DNA of 64,000 bases from Marinoscillum pacificum (GTDB lineage: Bacteria > Bacteroidota > Bacteroidia > Cytophagales > Cyclobacteriaceae), in the NCBI RefSeq assembly GCF_024714495.1, contig NZ_JAMZMJ010000009.1, positions 124,001 through 188,000 on the forward strand, read 5' to 3'. The notes beneath the pieces were generated by a model. That model was not told the origin of the DNA, searched no databases, and saw nothing but the letters and a program-made list of their open reading frames with translations. The position numbers were made by a program, and so were the translations under genes. Positions 33,426-41,296 of the stretch are shown piece by piece (positions within the stretch are counted from its first letter, which is position 1; every line of letters starts with the position of its first letter).

Positions 33426-33983
33426 ATGAAAGCAATAGAATACCTATGGATTTTTGCCTCATTGACCCTCACCCTACCCCTTTGTGCCCAAACATTTGAT
33501 GCAGATACAAAAGCAGAAGGCATTGTTGTGACTCATTCCGATAAATTAAGTGGTGCCATCGATGTAAATAAGGATCTAAACCAGGTCTTACTTACTCAAG
33601 GCAACTCCATGAAAATCATCAGTGCACGTGACATCAAAGAAGTACTCATTGATGGAAAACTTACCTATAAAGGGTATGAGCTTGATGACAACTTCTACTT
33701 GATGGAGGTCATCGCATATGGCCACATTACCATTTACTACAAAGAAGGAATTGAAAAAGATACCTACACCCACAAGCAGTATTCAGGGTATTTCTTTGAA
33801 AAGAATGGAAAAATCCGAGAGGTTGAAGGTAAAAAAGATTTTCTTGGCTTATTTGGTAACGACGAGAAATGGATGTCACTGCGTATTAAAAACCAGGGAT
33901 TTGACCTGAACAAAAAACAAGACGTGCAGGCAGCTTTCTTGTATTATAATCAGTCATTCGAAGTAACCAATCCAAGCCCTTAA
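33426..33983 (+). CDS. Hypothetical secreted protein, 185 aa
   Basis: ATG at 33426 gives a good signal peptide (MKAIEYLWIFASLTLTLPLCAQ, cleavage near residue 22); an upstream TTG is less likely. The mature part is a small beta-rich protein with repeated short strands (KIISARDIKEVLIDGKLTYKGYEL, ITIYYKEGIEK). No family recognised. It stands alone between a terminator upstream and a small secreted protein gene downstream. Confidence 0.7.
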   Translation: MKAIEYLWIFASLTLTLPLCAQTFDADTKAEGIVVTHSDKLSGAIDVNKDLNQVLLTQGNSMKIISARDIKEVLIDGKLTYKGYELDDNFYLMEVIAYGHITIYYKEGIEKDTYTHKQYSGYFFEKNGKIREVEGKKDFLGLFGNDEKWMSLRIKNQGFDLNKKQDVQAAFLYYNQSFEVTNPSP

Positions 33984-33990
33984 CCCTGGA

Positions 33991-34009
33991 TTCGACTAAA
34001 TTGGTCGAA
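33991..34009 (+). other. Small inverted repeat after the secreted protein gene
   Basis: TTCGAC and GTCGAA form a 6-bp stem with a 7-nt loop just after the stop at 33983. It may be a weak terminator. Confidence 0.3.
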
Positions 34010-34064
34010 ATAAGCGCTCAATACCACCTAAAATCAATAGTTGCCGGTTACATTTGTCACACAA

Positions 34065-34089
34065 CCTAATACTATTAGTATTCGTTAGG
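34065..34089 (+). promoter_or_regulatory. Nested hairpin in the leader of the small secreted protein gene
   Basis: The outer arms CCTAA/TTAGG enclose AATAC-TATTA-GTATT. The 3' arm runs into the purine-rich AGGAAGGA at 34087-34094, directly before ATG 34098. Folding would partly sequester this unusually strong ribosome-binding site, so translational control is possible. Confidence 0.3.
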
Positions 34090-34097
34090 AAGGAATA

Positions 34098-34418
34098 ATG
34101 CAGATCAACAAGAACATATATAACAGATACTTTGACCAGATGCCGGTTTTTCTCAGGCTATTTGGAATACTATCGTTATCGTTTGTCTTAACGTTCTCAT
34201 CTGCATTTGCGGCACAAACGGTAGAGGAAGAGGAAGTCAAAACGGAGGAGCGACACCTCATCAAAACGACCTGCTTTCAGTTTGTCCACCCGGTTAAGGA
34301 AGAGCAATCCTTCTTACCAAAACCGACTTACCAATCTTATAACATTGTACAGGCATCAGCCACAATCGATGCCCCAAAGATCTACCTACTCCATTGTCAA
34401 TGGGTTTTCTATGAGTAA
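34098..34418 (+). CDS. Small secreted orphan protein, 106 aa
   Basis: It has a signal peptide (hydrophobic core FLRLFGILSLSFVLTF, cleavage near SAFAAQ, residue 39), a glutamate-rich linker (VEEEEVKTEERH) and a short mature region with two cysteines (TTCFQF, LLHCQW) that could pair. No known family recognised. It has a clear purine-rich ribosome-binding site, AGGAAGGA, which is rare in this phylum and supports the start. Confidence 0.6.
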   Translation: MQINKNIYNRYFDQMPVFLRLFGILSLSFVLTFSSAFAAQTVEEEEVKTEERHLIKTTCFQFVHPVKEEQSFLPKPTYQSYNIVQASATIDAPKIYLLHCQWVFYE

Positions 34419-34487
34419 GACAAGATAGTTACTCATTAATGATCACTGCCAAGTTGTTTCATTATTACTATCTTAAAATTACTAACA

Positions 34488-34796
34488 ATGCAATCTCAAT
34501 TATATGTGGGAAAGGTACGCCCTTTGCACATAGACACAACGCAATTGGCTAACTACCAATTTACCAATAATGAGGTTCTCAATTCCAAAGAAGCTATTAG
34601 GCAACGATGGATAGACCTGAACCGAGGAATGGAATTAGGAAAACTAAAACAAGCACCTTGTAGGCTTATTTTTGAAAGCGACGAAGGTGATCTAATAAGT
34701 CTTGAAGACAATATTTGGGCCGTAACCATGAAGAGTGTAATTCTCCAAAGTGGTCGAGTAATACCAATACCCTGTATTCACGATATCGTTTTCTAA
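34488..34796 (+). CDS. Hypothetical small protein, 102 aa
   Basis: This is a soluble, cytoplasmic-looking protein without a signal peptide. The C-terminal half (CRLIFESDEGDLISLEDNIWAVTMKSVILQSGRVIPIPCIHDIVF) resembles a small beta-barrel. Related short proteins with a '..GR.IPI..I..V.F' ending are common in Bacteroidota, but no function is known to me. It is followed by a strong terminator and separated from the previous gene by 69 nt. Confidence 0.65.
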   Translation: MQSQLYVGKVRPLHIDTTQLANYQFTNNEVLNSKEAIRQRWIDLNRGMELGKLKQAPCRLIFESDEGDLISLEDNIWAVTMKSVILQSGRVIPIPCIHDIVF

Positions 34797-34803
34797 TATA
34801 AAG

Positions 34804-34838
34804 TAGCCTGCTTTCTCTTCAGAAGCAGGCTATTTCAT
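34804..34838 (+). terminator. Rho-independent terminator
   Basis: TAGCCTGCTT (34804-34813) and AAGCAGGCTA (34823-34832) form a perfect 10-bp stem with a 9-nt loop, followed by TTTCATTT. It lies 8 nt after the stop of the 102-aa gene. Confidence 0.85.
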
Positions 34839-34918
34839 TTAATACCCAAGCTATCCGCTGCTGTGCTTGACGATTTTACAGGATTGGCCTATCTTCAACG
34901 CACCAAAAATGATGAAGT

Positions 34919-37174
34919 ATGAAGAAGTTCCCCCTATTTTTTGGGATAGGTATGTTCCTAATTGCCTGTTCTACTGGACCCGATGCATCCACTCCCCTGT
35001 CGGATGTCCTCCAATCCACCACAGGAATAACCGGAAAACGAGAATATTTAAACACACCCTATGTTACGGCCGGTGATCGTGTATACTCTGTAGGATTACA
35101 AAATGGTGCCTTTGCCGACTTAGGGTGGCACATCACTGATGAAATGGGTGGCATTTGGGATCACCCAATCAAGCTGATGGATGGCTATGTACTCGGTATC
35201 CAAACCGCTGACAACAGTTATTGCCTTAAAGAAGCGACCGAATTCACCAATTTCCCTGTTGGGAATCAACATCTGTTTGATCTTGGAAATGAATTACTAG
35301 TCACCAGATCTCAGTTTATTCCAGATGGGCGTGAGGGTATGATTGTAGAATATGTGGTCACCAATAAATCAGGCCATGAATTAGAACTATCACTAAACTT
35401 TACAGGCATGGTGGATCTTCGTCCTACCTGGCTGGCGGATAGTTTAGACATCATCGATGGAACAGATGAGGGCAACTTTGATGATGCTTCGCAGACATGG
35501 TCTGTGCAAGATGCCAACAACAATTGGTATACTGCTTTTACCACGAACCTCCCAGAGTCGAAATCAGCAAATGCTAACTCTTGTGGATATGAGCGCAGAG
35601 GCAACGGAAAAGACTTCACCATTCAATCGAAGCTTGAAGTAGCATCCGGGGCATCTATTCCAGTTCGCTACTACATCGCTGGGTCTTATGAATCTAAAAT
35701 AGCGCTTAATCAAACCCTTGAAGAACTTCTGGAAAACGCTTCTGAATTGTTGACCTCTAAAATTGAGCGGTATCAATCCATCAAAAGCACGGCAGACCTG
35801 ACCATTCCAGATAAACGTGTTCAGGAAATGTACACCTGGGTGAAATACAACACCGACTGGTTGATGCGAGATGTTCCCGAACTAGGCAGAGGACTTTCCG
35901 CAGGGATTCCAGACTATCCGTGGTGGTTTGGAACCGACAATACCTACGCACTGCAAGGTCTATTGGCTACAGGTCAGCATGAAGAAGTAAAAGCTACTAT
36001 CGACTTGATCTTCAAACTATCTGAATCAGTCAATGACAATGGACGCATCATGCATGAGGCGAGCACCAATGGCGTGGTGTTCAATCCCGGAAACCTCAAC
36101 ACCACTCCTTATTTCATCAACTTGCTATGGAAATACTATGAATGGACAGGAGACAAAGACTTCTTAGAAACCACCTATCCAAAAGTGCAACAGGGATTAA
36201 CCTGGCTAGCCTCTCAGGACAAAGATGGCAACGGCTATCCAGATGGAGCCGGCATGATGGAGATTCATGGACTTCATTCAGAAATGATAGACGTGGTAGT
36301 CTACTCCCAGGCAGCATATGCAGCTGCAGCCAAAATGGCCGAGCAACTGGATGATGACGCCAATGCTAAAATCTATCAGGAGAAAGCAGATCAACTAAAA
36401 GAACAAATTAACTCTGACTGGTGGGTGGAAGAGTCCAACTCATTTGCTGACTTCAGAGCTTCCAGAGCAGAAACGCTAAAACTCATCGATGATGCCATTG
36501 TGCGATCAGACACCATCAAAAAGCCCTGGGCAGTGGCGGAACTTCAAAATCTAAAAAGTAAAATAGCATTACCAAAAGACAACCGTGTACAAGGATTTGT
36601 AGTTCATCACAACTGGGTAGTCAACACCCCGATGGAACTCGGAATAGCTGATCCCGACAAAGCAGCCAAAGCGCTGAAAACCGGCAGCAACTATGCCAGC
36701 AAGTATGGCATGTACGTGACCGGACTGGATAGAGACGAGTCCACGGATGCCTCCTCCAAGTGGAAAGTATTTAGCTACGTAGGTGCGGTAATGACCCTCC
36801 CAACCGGAGTGCAAGCCATTGGCGAAGCTCGCTATGGCAATGCTGACAAATCACTAGAGTACTTAAAGATGCTGAGCAACAGCTTTAGCTATGCGCTGCC
36901 CGGCTCCATGTATGAGGTGAGTCCCGACTATGGAATGATCTGCCAGGCATGGAACATCTATGCAATAGCCACTCCAATCATAGAGCACTACTTTGGCGTG
37001 AAGCCCATGGCCGACGATCAGAAAGTGATCATAGAGCCCAACTTCCCTTCCGGCTGGGATAATGCCAAACTGGACAACATCCGGGTAGGTGACAATGTGA
37101 TCTCGATAGAAAAAGCAGGTGATGAAATCAACGTCACCCAAAAGCTGAACTGGGAGATAGAGGTAAGAGACTAA
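34919..37174 (+). CDS. Lipoprotein glycosidase of the six-hairpin (glycogen-debranching / MGH1-like) type
   Basis: This 751-aa protein has a lipobox at FLIAC (Cys17). The N-terminal half is a beta-sandwich (MIVEYVVTNKSGHELELSLNF). The C-terminal 470 residues form an (alpha/alpha)6 barrel with WWFGTDNTYALQGLLATG, DNGRIMHEASTNG, DKDGNGYPDGAGMMEIHG and a conserved QAWNIYAIATP segment. This fold occurs in amylo-alpha-1,6-glucosidases, GH63/GH37 and related enzymes. Candidate catalytic acids are the Asp in WFGTDN and the Glu in HEAST or MMEIHG. The substrate is not known. A single-gene unit bounded by terminators at both ends. Confidence 0.8.
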   Translation: MKKFPLFFGIGMFLIACSTGPDASTPLSDVLQSTTGITGKREYLNTPYVTAGDRVYSVGLQNGAFADLGWHITDEMGGIWDHPIKLMDGYVLGIQTADNSYCLKEATEFTNFPVGNQHLFDLGNELLVTRSQFIPDGREGMIVEYVVTNKSGHELELSLNFTGMVDLRPTWLADSLDIIDGTDEGNFDDASQTWSVQDANNNWYTAFTTNLPESKSANANSCGYERRGNGKDFTIQSKLEVASGASIPVRYYIAGSYESKIALNQTLEELLENASELLTSKIERYQSIKSTADLTIPDKRVQEMYTWVKYNTDWLMRDVPELGRGLSAGIPDYPWWFGTDNTYALQGLLATGQHEEVKATIDLIFKLSESVNDNGRIMHEASTNGVVFNPGNLNTTPYFINLLWKYYEWTGDKDFLETTYPKVQQGLTWLASQDKDGNGYPDGAGMMEIHGLHSEMIDVVVYSQAAYAAAAKMAEQLDDDANAKIYQEKADQLKEQINSDWWVEESNSFADFRASRAETLKLIDDAIVRSDTIKKPWAVAELQNLKSKIALPKDNRVQGFVVHHNWVVNTPMELGIADPDKAAKALKTGSNYASKYGMYVTGLDRDESTDASSKWKVFSYVGAVMTLPTGVQAIGEARYGNADKSLEYLKMLSNSFSYALPGSMYEVSPDYGMICQAWNIYAIATPIIEHYFGVKPMADDQKVIIEPNFPSGWDNAKLDNIRVGDNVISIEKAGDEINVTQKLNWEIEVRD

Positions 37175-37196
37175 AGTTTATACAACCACTGATATT

Positions 37197-37238
37197 AAAA
37201 CCTCCAGGGTCTTCAAGACCCTGGAGGTTTTGTTTTTA
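37197..37238 (+). terminator. Strong rho-independent terminator
   Basis: A perfect 17-bp stem (arms 37197-37213 and 37215-37231, core CCTCCAGGGTCTT) with a minimal loop is followed by TGTTTTTAT. It is 22 nt after the glycosidase stop. Similar CCTCCAGGG hairpins occur repeatedly in Bacteroidota genomes (recalled). Confidence 0.88.
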
Positions 37239-37394
37239 TATCCCAACCGTTTCTTGAAAAGCAGTGAGGATTCCGTTATTTTGGAGGTAATAATTGAAAA
37301 CATCAGTTTTTACACACGGATAAAAGAAAGCTGATATTGGTCGTGTACAATTAGTTGCGTAATTACGAATGCTATGCTCAATCCCTCAAAACTC

Positions 37395-38015
37395 ATGAAG
37401 AACATATTAATATTGACAATTGCAGTAATGACGTTCAGTTGCAACCTTGAACAGCAAAAACAGGCAAAAGCAAACGCAGCTTTCGAGCTGAAGGTTGAAC
37501 AGGAAATTAACAGCGGAATTCGAAACGACACCATATTTCTTGGCTATCGATTCGGGATGTCTGAAAAGGAGTTTATTTCATGGACAAAAAAACTTATTCG
37601 GGATAAAAAATTGTATGAGAACGAGAACCGACAAGTGGCTTACAAAATGACATTGGACGACAACAACTTTTTAGCAACTGCAGAAGCAGTTTTCTCACCT
37701 GAATACTTTGAAGGCAAACTATACAAACTAAATATTTCAGTAGAACCAACTGATCATACCGTTATTGCTCTAACTCAAATTCAGCTCGTGAAAATTTTCA
37801 GCGACAAGTATGGGTTTTATGACCATACGGAGAACTCGGTTATTGACGATAGCAAAGACTACATTTGGATTGATGGGAATAGACAAATCGAGATCATCAA
37901 AGGTTTTTCCGATGCGCGAATTTTTTACACTGATTTAACGGCTGAACGCTCACTTAACCAACTTAAAGAGATCGAACAATCTGAGGAACTAAAGACTACA
38001 ACCAACGACATTTAA
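37395..38015 (+). CDS. Hypothetical lipoprotein, 206 aa
   Basis: ATG at 37395 gives a lipoprotein signal (MKNILILTIAVMTFSC, Cys16). The mature protein has a helical start (EQQKQAKANAAFELKVEQE) and then a mixed fold with DTIFLGYRFGMSEKEFISWTKKL, a pattern seen in small Bacteroidota lipoproteins of unknown function. No catalytic motif was seen. An upstream in-frame ATG at 37374 would add seven residues before the signal and is less likely. Confidence 0.7.
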   Translation: MKNILILTIAVMTFSCNLEQQKQAKANAAFELKVEQEINSGIRNDTIFLGYRFGMSEKEFISWTKKLIRDKKLYENENRQVAYKMTLDDNNFLATAEAVFSPEYFEGKLYKLNISVEPTDHTVIALTQIQLVKIFSDKYGFYDHTENSVIDDSKDYIWIDGNRQIEIIKGFSDARIFYTDLTAERSLNQLKEIEQSEELKTTTNDI

Positions 38016-38041
38016 CAAAAGTATAATCAAGTAGACACCCT

Positions 38042-38117
38042 TGCTAGCGCACGCCTGTGGCGTGTGATTTAATAATTAACCCTCCCATTTCCGCTATTTT
38101 CTATTTAACTTCTAATC
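38042..38117. repeat. 5' REP element of the RAYT locus
   Basis: The hairpin GCACGCC-tgt-GGCGTGT(G) is preceded by TGCTAGC and followed by AATAATTAACC and TTTCCGCTATTT. The hairpin block is an inverted copy of the one downstream of the transposase (38674-38699), and the whole 75-nt segment recurs at 41188-41259. This matches the REP arrangement around RAYT genes. Confidence 0.75.
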
Positions 38118-38666
38118 ATGAGTCGGAAGTACAAATTTCATAACCCAGAAGGGATGTATTTTGTGAGCTTCGCAGTTGTATACTGGATTGATGTTTTTAC
38201 TCGTACTGACTATTGTCAAATAGTTATAGAAAGCCTGAAATACTGCAAAACGAATCTAGGAATGGAAATTTATTGTTACTGCATCATGCCAAGTCATGTT
38301 CATTTGATTTTTAGAGCTGCAGAAAATAATCCATCTACATTGTTAGGTAGATTTAAAGAGCACACATCCAAAACGATAACCAAAGCAATGAGCGAAAATA
38401 CTCAAGAAAGTCGCCGAGAGTGGCTACTATGGATGTTTGAACGTGCTGGCTCCAAAAGCAGCAATGTAAGCGACAAACAATTTTGGCAGCATCATAACAA
38501 ACCAATTGAGCTTTGGAGCAACCATGTAATTGATCAAAAGGTTGAATATATCCACATGAATCCTGTAGAAGCAGGCTATGTAGATAAAGCAGAAGATTGG
38601 AGATATAGCAGTGCGAGAGATTATGCTGGTCAAACTGGATTACTAACTATTGATTTTATAGAATAA
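38118..38666 (+). CDS. REP-associated tyrosine transposase (RAYT, Y1/IS200-like)
   Basis: This 182-aa HUH nuclease has the metal-binding HVH motif (CIMPSHVHLIF, His60/His62) and a catalytic tyrosine, probably Tyr144 in KVEYIHMNPVEAGYV. The start MSRKYKFHNPEGMYFVSFAVV is typical of Bacteroidota RAYTs. These enzymes bind and cleave single-stranded REP hairpins. Inverted REP hairpins flank the gene on both sides, so this is a probably functional REPtron. The reading frame and key residues are intact. Confidence 0.92.
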   Translation: MSRKYKFHNPEGMYFVSFAVVYWIDVFTRTDYCQIVIESLKYCKTNLGMEIYCYCIMPSHVHLIFRAAENNPSTLLGRFKEHTSKTITKAMSENTQESRREWLLWMFERAGSKSSNVSDKQFWQHHNKPIELWSNHVIDQKVEYIHMNPVEAGYVDKAEDWRYSSARDYAGQTGLLTIDFIE

Positions 38667-38673
38667 TTGAAAA

Positions 38674-38699
38674 GCACACGCGAAACGCGTGCGCCAGCA
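38674..38699. repeat. 3' REP element of the RAYT locus (inverted)
   Basis: The stem CACGCG-aaa-CGCGTG starts 7 nt after the transposase stop and is followed by CGCCAGCA. Read on the minus strand it is TGCTGGCGCACGCG-ttt-CGCGTGTG, matching the 5' REP TGCTAGCGCACGCC-tgt-GGCGTGTG. The stem-closing base pairs differ but stay paired (GCC/GGC versus GCG/CGC), a covariation. Confidence 0.75.
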
Positions 38700-38861
38700 T
38701 TTGATACCTGTCCGACCTCTGGCAGAACACCAACAGAGGCAGAGGTATTTCAAGAAACAGTTGTGTAGGTGGCACAGCTTTGCTAGTTTAGTTTTCCATC
38801 AGCTAAGTTCGGGACATACACACTTTAGCTAGACGTAGACACAACTAAACCTGCAAGAAAC

Positions 38862-39374
38862 ATGGGAATGATTGGTAGCTTCATTCGGCTATCCGAGAAG
38901 GAGCTGAATGAAATTAAAAATGACTCTGAACTTTTGGAAAGTAAGGCATTTGCTGAAGACGCTTTTGACGCTGATTGGATGTTGGACGTTGATAAAAGCT
39001 GGGAAGGTCTTCACTATCTCCTTACTGGACAAAGCTTAGCTGATAGTGAAGTTGATGGGTATCCCGACGGCATTCGATCAAAAATCGTTTTCAGCAATCA
39101 GTTTGTCGATCCAGAACAAGATCTTGGTTATGGACCTGCACATTACCTAACAGCAAGCCAGGTAAAACAAGCTGACGAAGAGCTGTCAAAAATGAACTTG
39201 GAGGTGCTGAGAAAAAATATTGACTGGTCTGATATGCAGGCGAGAAATGTCTACCCACAGATTTGGCAAGAATCCGAAGGTCCAGAGTATTTATTTGAAA
39301 ACTTTACGGACTTAAAAGAATTCGTAAAAAAGGCCGCCGAAGAGAACGAAGCCTTGATTTCTTTTATCTGTTAA
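38862..39374 (+). CDS. DUF1877 family protein
   Basis: This 170-aa soluble protein begins MGMIGSFIRLSEKELNEI and contains DVDKSWEGLHYLLTG, the typical DUF1877 (YfbM-like) segment, and a late VYPQIWQE region. The function of the family is unknown; members are often found in accessory regions near toxin-immunity or TA genes. It lies convergent with the hipBST operon, 86 nt away. Complete by length. Confidence 0.85.
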   Translation: MGMIGSFIRLSEKELNEIKNDSELLESKAFAEDAFDADWMLDVDKSWEGLHYLLTGQSLADSEVDGYPDGIRSKIVFSNQFVDPEQDLGYGPAHYLTASQVKQADEELSKMNLEVLRKNIDWSDMQARNVYPQIWQESEGPEYLFENFTDLKEFVKKAAEENEALISFIC

Positions 39375-39460
39375 GCAAGTGTCAAATTGCCCTTGTTGGC
39401 CTTCAATGACGTTATGGTCATGACACCTACAGATGCGAAAAATTAGTAGACAAGAAATCT

Positions 39461-40480
39461 CTAACTACCCTCCTTCCTCAAATCCAATTGAGCTCTCTTG
39501 TTTTCATAGTGCATCAGGTATGCTTTTTTGGTAGATTCATCAAGAAATGACCTGCGAATGAGCTGCTCCACTAGCGGTTGCTGTTGAACAAATGGGCTCA
39601 GTAATGGATCAATGCGCCGTTCTCCAACCCCTATTCTTCTGGCAAACTCACGAAAATCTTCGAGGCCAGCCTTACCATTGTCCCGCATGTGCTGTGACAT
39701 GTAATCGTCCTTGAATAGACCTTCGTTCAAAGCAAAGTCCGTATCATCTACATGAATTCGTGTATTGATCAGATCGTAAGCAGGACTCAAGATATGATCA
39801 CCACTGGCCGTCTGTAGCAAGGCAAAATTCTTCAAATGTGCATCACCATTAGAAAACAGATAGTTGAATACGACCAGAGCAAAAAACTTTTCCATTTCAA
39901 TTACCGATGCTGGAACATATTTTCGAATCAGCATGGCTATTTCTTCATAACTGTATTCGTACTTAAAATTTGCTCCGGCATTTTCACTTGTTCTACCTGC
40001 CAATGAAGCAAAATCTTCTTTCCCCCATTTAGTGTTTTCATCTCTTACATCGAAGCGTTTAGTGATATAAGCAGGTGCGCCATCCTTAAAAAAAATCAAC
40101 CCATTTTCAGCTGTATGGATGCCATAGACCTGCCTCGCTATCTGCATAGTGAGGTGTTCATTGGCAGGGACTTGTCCTACATTCTTCAAATCTCTTGGAA
40201 TAGGTTTCAAAATATAGGTTCCTTGTTCCCCCTTTTCAGTAAGACGTAGCTTGTTCTTCACAAGTATCAACGAAACTTTTTCCTGTACTCCAGAAATCGA
40301 AATCCGCTTCCGGTTATCTATAAACTTCTCGGCATCCTCCTCACTTAATGTTGGCGGATTGTAAGGAAGTATATGGCTCACCTTTTTACCATTAAACAGT
40401 TTCCTCAGGCAAGCTTGACTGTAGGTATCAAACCCCTCTGACAATGTACCAGGACAAAAGCGTAGCTCAGGCAAACTCAT
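39461..40480 (-). CDS. hipT: HipT-like serine/threonine kinase toxin
   Basis: This 339-aa protein is a compact HipA-fold kinase without the N-terminal subdomain. The Gly-rich loop contains RISISGVQEK with Ser61-Ile-Ser63, like the SIS autophosphorylation motif of E. coli O127 HipT. The catalytic site is Asp213 (SNGDAHLKNFALL) and the metal-binding Asp236 (PAYDLINT). In the known HipBST system HipT phosphorylates tryptophanyl-tRNA synthetase; whether that holds here is unknown. It overlaps the upstream HipS-like gene by 4 nt. Length matches HipT (about 335 aa) and is shorter than canonical HipA (about 440). Confidence 0.88.
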   Translation of the reverse strand: MSLPELRFCPGTLSEGFDTYSQACLRKLFNGKKVSHILPYNPPTLSEEDAEKFIDNRKRISISGVQEKVSLILVKNKLRLTEKGEQGTYILKPIPRDLKNVGQVPANEHLTMQIARQVYGIHTAENGLIFFKDGAPAYITKRFDVRDENTKWGKEDFASLAGRTSENAGANFKYEYSYEEIAMLIRKYVPASVIEMEKFFALVVFNYLFSNGDAHLKNFALLQTASGDHILSPAYDLINTRIHVDDTDFALNEGLFKDDYMSQHMRDNGKAGLEDFREFARRIGVGERRIDPLLSPFVQQQPLVEQLIRRSFLDESTKKAYLMHYENKRAQLDLRKEGS

Positions 40481-40812
40481 TTACTCTCATTAGTTATTGC
40501 AACAACACTCACCGCCCCAATTCCATCCTTTGAGCTGGTAGCAAGTAATAATCCGAAATAATCCTTTTCATCGATACGAAGAAATCTGCTCTGCAAATTT
40601 CTATTCGCTCCTTCCGAAAGCATGTTGAAAAAGAAAGGAAACAGGTGATTTGACTCATACTTCTTCTTGCTTTTGGGAAATGTAAGGCTAATCGCTGGTT
40701 TACTACTATCGGCAAACCACGCATCATCATATTCAAATTCATAATGCAAAGCATCCAACTCGGTGAGCATTCCAGCCAGTTGATCATTCCAAAAGACCTG
40801 TGCTTTTCGCAT
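40477..40812 (-). CDS. hipS: HipS-like protein (separate HipA N-terminal subdomain)
   Basis: This 111-aa protein matches the N-subdomain of HipA: KAQVFWNDQLAGMLTEL, FEYDDAWF, KPAISLTFP, and SNHLFPFFFNMLSEG. In canonical HipA this is fused to the kinase; here it is a separate gene, as in the tripartite HipBST system where HipS is the antitoxin. It sits between hipB (2 nt gap) and hipT (4 nt overlap). Confidence 0.88.
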   Translation of the reverse strand: MRKAQVFWNDQLAGMLTELDALHYEFEYDDAWFADSSKPAISLTFPKSKKKYESNHLFPFFFNMLSEGANRNLQSRFLRIDEKDYFGLLLATSSKDGIGAVSVVAITNESK

Positions 40813-40814
40813 GA

Positions 40815-41027
40815 CTATAATTCAATATTCTTGACGACCAATTTCACTTCCATTCCCAGTACGTCAGCTAGCTTATTTAAGGTCACGAGCGTTGGGTTGC
40901 CCTTCTTACTCTCCAAAGCCTTCAATGTACGCAAGCCCACACCAGATAGATCAGCCAGTTGTTCCTGGGTAACACCAAGTTCTTCCCTTCGATGTTTTAA
41001 AGTGATAATTAATTGATCTAAGTGCAT
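40815..41027 (-). CDS. hipB: HipB-like XRE-family regulator
   Basis: This 70-aa helix-turn-helix protein (LKHRREELGVTQEQLADLSGVGLRTLKALESKKGNPTLVTLNKLADVLG) is a single HTH_3 domain with a short tail. It heads a hipB-hipS-hipT operon. Three copies of AGTGCA-N6-TGCACT-like palindromes lie over and upstream of its start, one overlapping the ATG. HipB would repress the operon and augment HipS. Confidence 0.9.
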   Translation of the reverse strand: MHLDQLIITLKHRREELGVTQEQLADLSGVGLRTLKALESKKGNPTLVTLNKLADVLGMEVKLVVKNIEL

Positions 41028-41038
41028 TATACTGCTCT
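41021..41038. promoter_or_regulatory. hip operator O1 (overlaps hipB start)
   Basis: AGTGCA-TTATAC-TGCTCT matches the O2 palindrome with one mismatch in the second half-site and spans the hipB ATG (41025-41027). Operator role inferred from recurrence. Confidence 0.6.
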
Positions 41039-41082
41039 ATTTTTAATTAAAACTAAAACAAAAACACAATAACACCTACAAT

Positions 41083-41100
41083 AGTGCAATAAAATGCACT
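41083..41100. promoter_or_regulatory. hip operator O2 (perfect palindrome)
   Basis: AGTGCA-ATAAAA-TGCACT has perfect 6-bp arms and a 6-nt spacer. It is 62 bp centre-to-centre from O1 and 61 bp from O3. Confidence 0.7.
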
Positions 41101-41143
41101 TTACCCACATACTTCCTAATCATCACGAGCAATCAAACGAAGA

Positions 41144-41161
41144 AGTGCCATATAATGCACT
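41144..41161. promoter_or_regulatory. hip operator O3
   Basis: AGTGCC-ATATAA-TGCACT is an imperfect palindrome with one mismatched position, upstream of O2 by 61 bp centre-to-centre. It lies between the hipBST promoter region and the solo REP-like repeat. Confidence 0.65.
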
Positions 41162-41187
41162 ATTTAGAAATATAATTATGCTTCCCT

Positions 41188-41259
41188 GGCTAGCGTACAC
41201 CTGTGGCGTGTGTCTAAATAATTAACCTATAAGTTTCCGCTATTTGTATTTGAGTTATG
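41188..41259. repeat. Solo copy of the RAYT 5' repeat, without transposase
   Basis: It contains GGCTAGCGTACACCTGTGGC, then GTGTG, AATAATTAACC and TTTCCGCTATTT in the same order and spacing as 38042-38117, where a RAYT follows. Here no RAYT follows. One stem position is unpaired compared with the first copy. It lies between hipB and an unrelated membrane protein. Confidence 0.7.
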
Positions 41260-41296
41260 AAAATGTAAACTTGTAGCCATAGCATTGCGATCCATT

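Noticed and set aside
39406-39421. Hairpin between DUF1877 and hipT
   Set aside because: The stem ATGAC/GTCAT is only 5 bp and lacks a T-tract, so it is not a convincing terminator.
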